This document shows, in pieces, positions 4,638 to 7,247 of a stretch of 7,247 nucleotides of DNA. Each line of letters opens with the position of its first letter. Position 1 is the first letter of the stretch. The notes under the pieces are model-generated. The model searched no databases and was not told the DNA's origin. It was given only the letters and a program-made list of their open reading frames with translations. Source of the stretch: Actinomycetota bacterium. GTDB lineage: Bacteria; Actinomycetota; Thermoleophilia; UBA2241. A program made the position numbers and the translations under genes. The stretch spans positions 1 to 7,247 of the forward strand of contig PKYM01000285.1 in NCBI GenBank assembly GCA_003132645.1, read 5' to 3'.

Positions 4638-7247
4638 TCAGGGCAGCCGCAGGGCGACGACCTGGAGGTCGTCTTTGAGCTCGTCCACGAACTCGACGAC
4701 GGCGCTGCGGAGGCGTTCGACGAGCAGCCGCGGGACCGGTTGCAAAACGCCGCCCAGGACCTGGATGAGCCGCTTTTCTCCGAAGAACTCCGCGCCACGG
4801 TGGGCCTCGACGACGCCGTCTGTGTAGAGCACCAGCGCGTCGCCCGGCTGCAGTGAGAAGCGCTTCGCCGGGTAGTCGCATACGAAGGCGCCCAAAGGAG
4901 TGCCGTTCTTCGCCTCGACCAGCGAGCACCCGGATGCGGAAATGTGCACGGGCGGCGGGTGGCCGGCGCTGGCCAGGACGGCCTCGCCGGTCGTCGGGTC
5001 GAGCAGCACTAGCAGTGCCGTGACGAACTGGTCTGAGATATCGGCCACCAGACTGTGCACGTTCGCGAGGATCTGATCCGGCGACGGCGTGAGCAACGCC
5101 GTGGCGCGCACGGCCACCCGCACCGTCTCTCCCAGTCCCGTCGCCCCGACGCCCTTGCCCGCCACGTCGCCGACGAAGATGAGGATCTTGCCACCGGGCA
5201 GACGAAAGACGTCGTGAAAGTCGCCGCCGACGAGGTCGCGCCGGTAGGCCGTCTCTTCGGCGACCGCCAGCTCCACGCCGGCCAGCTCGGGCAGCGGGTG
5301 GACGAAACTCTGCTGCAGGGTCAGGGCGATGCGCTTCTGGGTCGCGAAGCGGCGTGTCATCTCGTCGATGTCAAAGAGGGTCAGGACGGCCCCGTCGATG
5401 CGGTTGTCAGCGGTCTTGTAGGGGCGCAGCTGCATCTCATACCAGCGCCCCTGGTCGTCCTGCACGTCGCGCTCTTTGGGGGTCATCGTGTCGATCACTT
5501 CGGCGAGCAGGGCCTCGATGTCGGGGACGTCGATGCACAGTCGCAGGTCGGTGATGAGCCGCCCCACATCGCTGCTCATCACGTTCAGCAGGCGCCCGGC
5601 GGCGGGTGTGAAGCGCCGGATGCGCAGGTCCGTTCCGACCATGACGATGGGAAAGCTCACGCTCGTGATGAGATTACTCAGGTCGTCGCTCACCTCGCCG
5701 AGCTCGGCGTTGCGGCTGCGCAGCTCCTGATTGGTCGACTGCAGCTCCTCCTGGGTCGTCTCGAGCTCCTCGTTGATGCTCTGCATCTCCTCGCCGCTGG
5801 AGAGCATCTCCTCGTTGGCGGCGCGCAGCTCCTCGTTGGCGGCCTCCTTGTCTTCGATCACGGCCTCGAGGCGCTCCCGTGTCGCGTTCAGCTCGTCGCG
5901 CAATCGCTCGGTCGCGCTGGTCGTCGCGCCGTGCGGCGGCGCTCCGCCGTCCCGGCCTGCGCCGTCGCCTTCGGCGGTTCGTTCGACCTCCTCGAACAGG
6001 ACGACATAGTGCACCTCGCCGGCTGTGGAGCTGAACGGGATGACCTTGAGGTCGATCGCCCGCCCTTCCTCGCTTCCGCCTTCGTCCAGGCGAACGCTCT
6101 TGAGCACGGCCGCGAGTCCGGTGCGCTGTGCCTCTGTCAGCGCCTCCCGCACCTGGCCGGCAAGCTCGTCACGCACCATGTCGAGCAGGTTGTGACTCGG
6201 TCGGCCCGGCCGATTCTTGAGGTAGGGCGCCGTCTCGCCGCGGAATTCGAGGATGGCCAGGTTCGAGTCGACGGTCACTCCCGCCTGGGCGACCGTGGCA
6301 AGGACGGCCCTGTCGGCCTCCTCGCGTACCGTAGGGCTGCGCCCTGCGTCGGGGAGACTCCGTGTGGAGCGCGTGCGGTCGGACCTGCCGGCCTGTTCGG
6401 CGCGCACCATCGCGGGGAAGTTGGACAGGCCTCCGGCTGAGGCGGCAGCCGACTTCTTGAAGATCTTGTGCTTCTTGTCGACGGGCTCGAAGAGCTCCGT
6501 GAAACTGCCGATCGATTCGGAGCGGCCCAGCACCAGGTAGCCGCCTGGCCGCAAGCCGTAGTGAAGGCTGGGTATGACCCATCGCTGGAGGGCTGAGCCG
6601 AGGTAGATCAGCAGGTTGCGACAGCTCACGAGGTCGAGGGTGGCAAACGGCGGGTCGTGCGTGACGTCGTGGCGGGCAAAGACGCACAGCTCGCGGATGG
6701 TCTTCACGATCTGATAGCCGCTCTCCGTGCGCGCGAAATAGCGTTGCAGCAGATCCGGGGCGACCGTGGCGGCGATGTTCTCCGCATACGATCCACGGCG
6801 CGCTCTTTCGAGGTCGGGCTCGCTGATGTCGGTGGCGAAGATCTTGACCGGCACTTCGAGGCGCTGCTCGGCCATCACCTCGCGCAGGGTGATGGCCATG
6901 CTGTAGGCCTCCTCGCCGCTCGCGCAGCCGGGCACCCAGATGCGCACGGGAGCGTCGCGACTTCTGTCTTGCAGGATGGCCGGAACGACCCGCTCGCGCA
7001 GCACGGCGAACGTCTCCGGATCGCGAAAGAACTCAGTGACCATGATCAGGATGTCGCGGTAGAGAGCCTCGACCTCGGCGGGGTCCTGCCGCAGCACGCG
7101 CACGTAACTTGCCAGGTCGGGAGTCCTGCGCACGAGCATGCGCCGGGTGATGCGGCGGCGGATCGTCGGCAGTTTGTAGGCCGAGAAATCCACGCGGAGG
7201 GCGGCGTGCAGCAGGGCGAAGACCTCGTCGAACGCGTCGGCTTCCTC
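4638..7247 (-). CDS. CheR methyltransferase - PAS - coiled coil - PAS - SpoIIE/RsbU phosphatase fusion, N-terminus outside window
   Basis: The frame stays open to the right edge (869 residues visible). The GTG at 7193 is probably internal: the 18 codons before it (EEADAFDEVFALLHAALR) look like the start of the CheR N-terminal domain, and a CheB domain often precedes it. Numbered from 7193: CheR domain 1-245, with SAM motif VPGCASGEEAYS (87-98), FATDIS (119-124) and the SCRNLLIYL strand (190-198). A PAS-like segment spans 295-403, a long coiled coil 425-500, and a PAS domain 508-610. A PP2C-type SpoIIE/RsbU phosphatase covers about 615-851, with metal-binding Asp motifs GGDF (656-659), GDVAGKG (675-681), LYTDG (789-793) and DDLQVV (841-846); SAGHPPP lies between them. 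CheR domains methylate receptor glutamates; SpoIIE domains dephosphorylate STAS antagonists. Sensing is presumably through the PAS domains. The stop is TGA. No membrane segment is visible. Confidence 0.9.
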   Translation of the reverse strand, partial: EEADAFDEVFALLHAALRVDFSAYKLPTIRRRITRRMLVRRTPDLASYVRVLRQDPAEVEALYRDILIMVTEFFRDPETFAVLRERVVPAILQDRSRDAPVRIWVPGCASGEEAYSMAITLREVMAEQRLEVPVKIFATDISEPDLERARRGSYAENIAATVAPDLLQRYFARTESGYQIVKTIRELCVFARHDVTHDPPFATLDLVSCRNLLIYLGSALQRWVIPSLHYGLRPGGYLVLGRSESIGSFTELFEPVDKKHKIFKKSAAASAGGLSNFPAMVRAEQAGRSDRTRSTRSLPDAGRSPTVREEADRAVLATVAQAGVTVDSNLAILEFRGETAPYLKNRPGRPSHNLLDMVRDELAGQVREALTEAQRTGLAAVLKSVRLDEGGSEEGRAIDLKVIPFSSTAGEVHYVVLFEEVERTAEGDGAGRDGGAPPHGATTSATERLRDELNATRERLEAVIEDKEAANEELRAANEEMLSSGEEMQSINEELETTQEELQSTNQELRSRNAELGEVSDDLSNLITSVSFPIVMVGTDLRIRRFTPAAGRLLNVMSSDVGRLITDLRLCIDVPDIEALLAEVIDTMTPKERDVQDDQGRWYEMQLRPYKTADNRIDGAVLTLFDIDEMTRRFATQKRIALTLQQSFVHPLPELAGVELAVAEETAYRRDLVGGDFHDVFRLPGGKILIFVGDVAGKGVGATGLGETVRVAVRATALLTPSPDQILANVHSLVADISDQFVTALLVLLDPTTGEAVLASAGHPPPVHISASGCSLVEAKNGTPLGAFVCDYPAKRFSLQPGDALVLYTDGVVEAHRGAEFFGEKRLIQVLGGVLQPVPRLLVERLRSAVVEFVDELKDDLQVVALRLP
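5808..5843 (-). repeat. 21-bp-period repeat encoding coiled-coil heptads
   Basis: CTCCTCGTTGGCGGC occurs exactly at 5808-5822 and 5829-5843, a 21-bp period equal to seven codons. On the minus strand these encode successive A-A/N-E-E heptad units (AANEEL, AANEEM) in the signalling helix between the two PAS-like parts. Related heptads continue through INEELETTQEELQSTNQEL. This is coding repetition, not a mobile or regulatory repeat. Confidence 0.7.

Noticed and set aside
5725..5850. Repeated CTCCTCGTTGG units as a CRISPR-like or tandem repeat array
   Set aside because: The period is 21 bp in frame with the coding sequence, and the units encode coiled-coil heptads.
5055..6440. 461-codon + strand ORF antisense to the CheR-SpoIIE gene
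   Set aside because: It mirrors the conserved minus-strand phosphatase, PAS and coiled-coil coding; its Leu/Val/His/Gly-rich translation shows no domain.

Overview
The window is GC-rich and gene-dense. Its genes look bacterial rather than archaeal: an RsbW/SpoIIAB-type ATP-binding regulator, a chemoreceptor-methyltransferase/SpoIIE-phosphatase fusion, a GTG start with a purine-rich Shine-Dalgarno, and an intrinsic terminator. Gene content and base composition resemble high-GC Actinobacteria-like lineages, but no phylogenetic marker is present, so that placement is an inference.

Left part (1-1234, + strand): the 3' two thirds of a dimethylamine:corrinoid methyltransferase gene (mtbB), cut by the window's left edge. 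Its frame is interrupted by one in-frame TAG at 613-615. Family-typical sequence continues in the same frame on both sides, and the TAG falls where archaeal MtbB carries pyrrolysine. The best reading is one pyrrolysine-containing protein (1-1002), not two genes and not a pseudogene. The unit is closed by a strong intrinsic terminator at 1191-1234. The pyl genes, tRNA-Pyl and the cognate corrinoid protein would have to lie outside the window.

Middle (1235-2506): a class I glutamine amidotransferase-like protein (1312-2031, +), possibly expressed from a leaderless promoter. It converges with a short ATP-binding anti-sigma/serine-kinase-type protein (2084-2506, -). Between that gene and the next is a non-coding divergent spacer of about 300 bp (2507-2807) holding inverted and direct repeats.

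Right part (2808-7247): a secreted DUF4091/GH123-like putative glycoside hydrolase (2808-4631, +). Only 6 bp separates its stop from the stop of a very large convergent signalling gene (4638-7247, -). That gene is open at the right edge and encodes CheR methyltransferase - PAS-like - long coiled coil - PAS - SpoIIE/RsbU phosphatase.

Functionally, the methyltransferase would feed methyl groups from dimethylamine to a corrinoid protein and onward to C1 metabolism. The phosphatase fusion and the RsbW-like protein have the two enzymatic activities of a partner-switching circuit and may act together, although no STAS antagonist or sigma factor is visible. A striking feature is that TAG appears both as a putative sense codon in mtbB and as the natural stop of three of the five genes, including mtbB itself.
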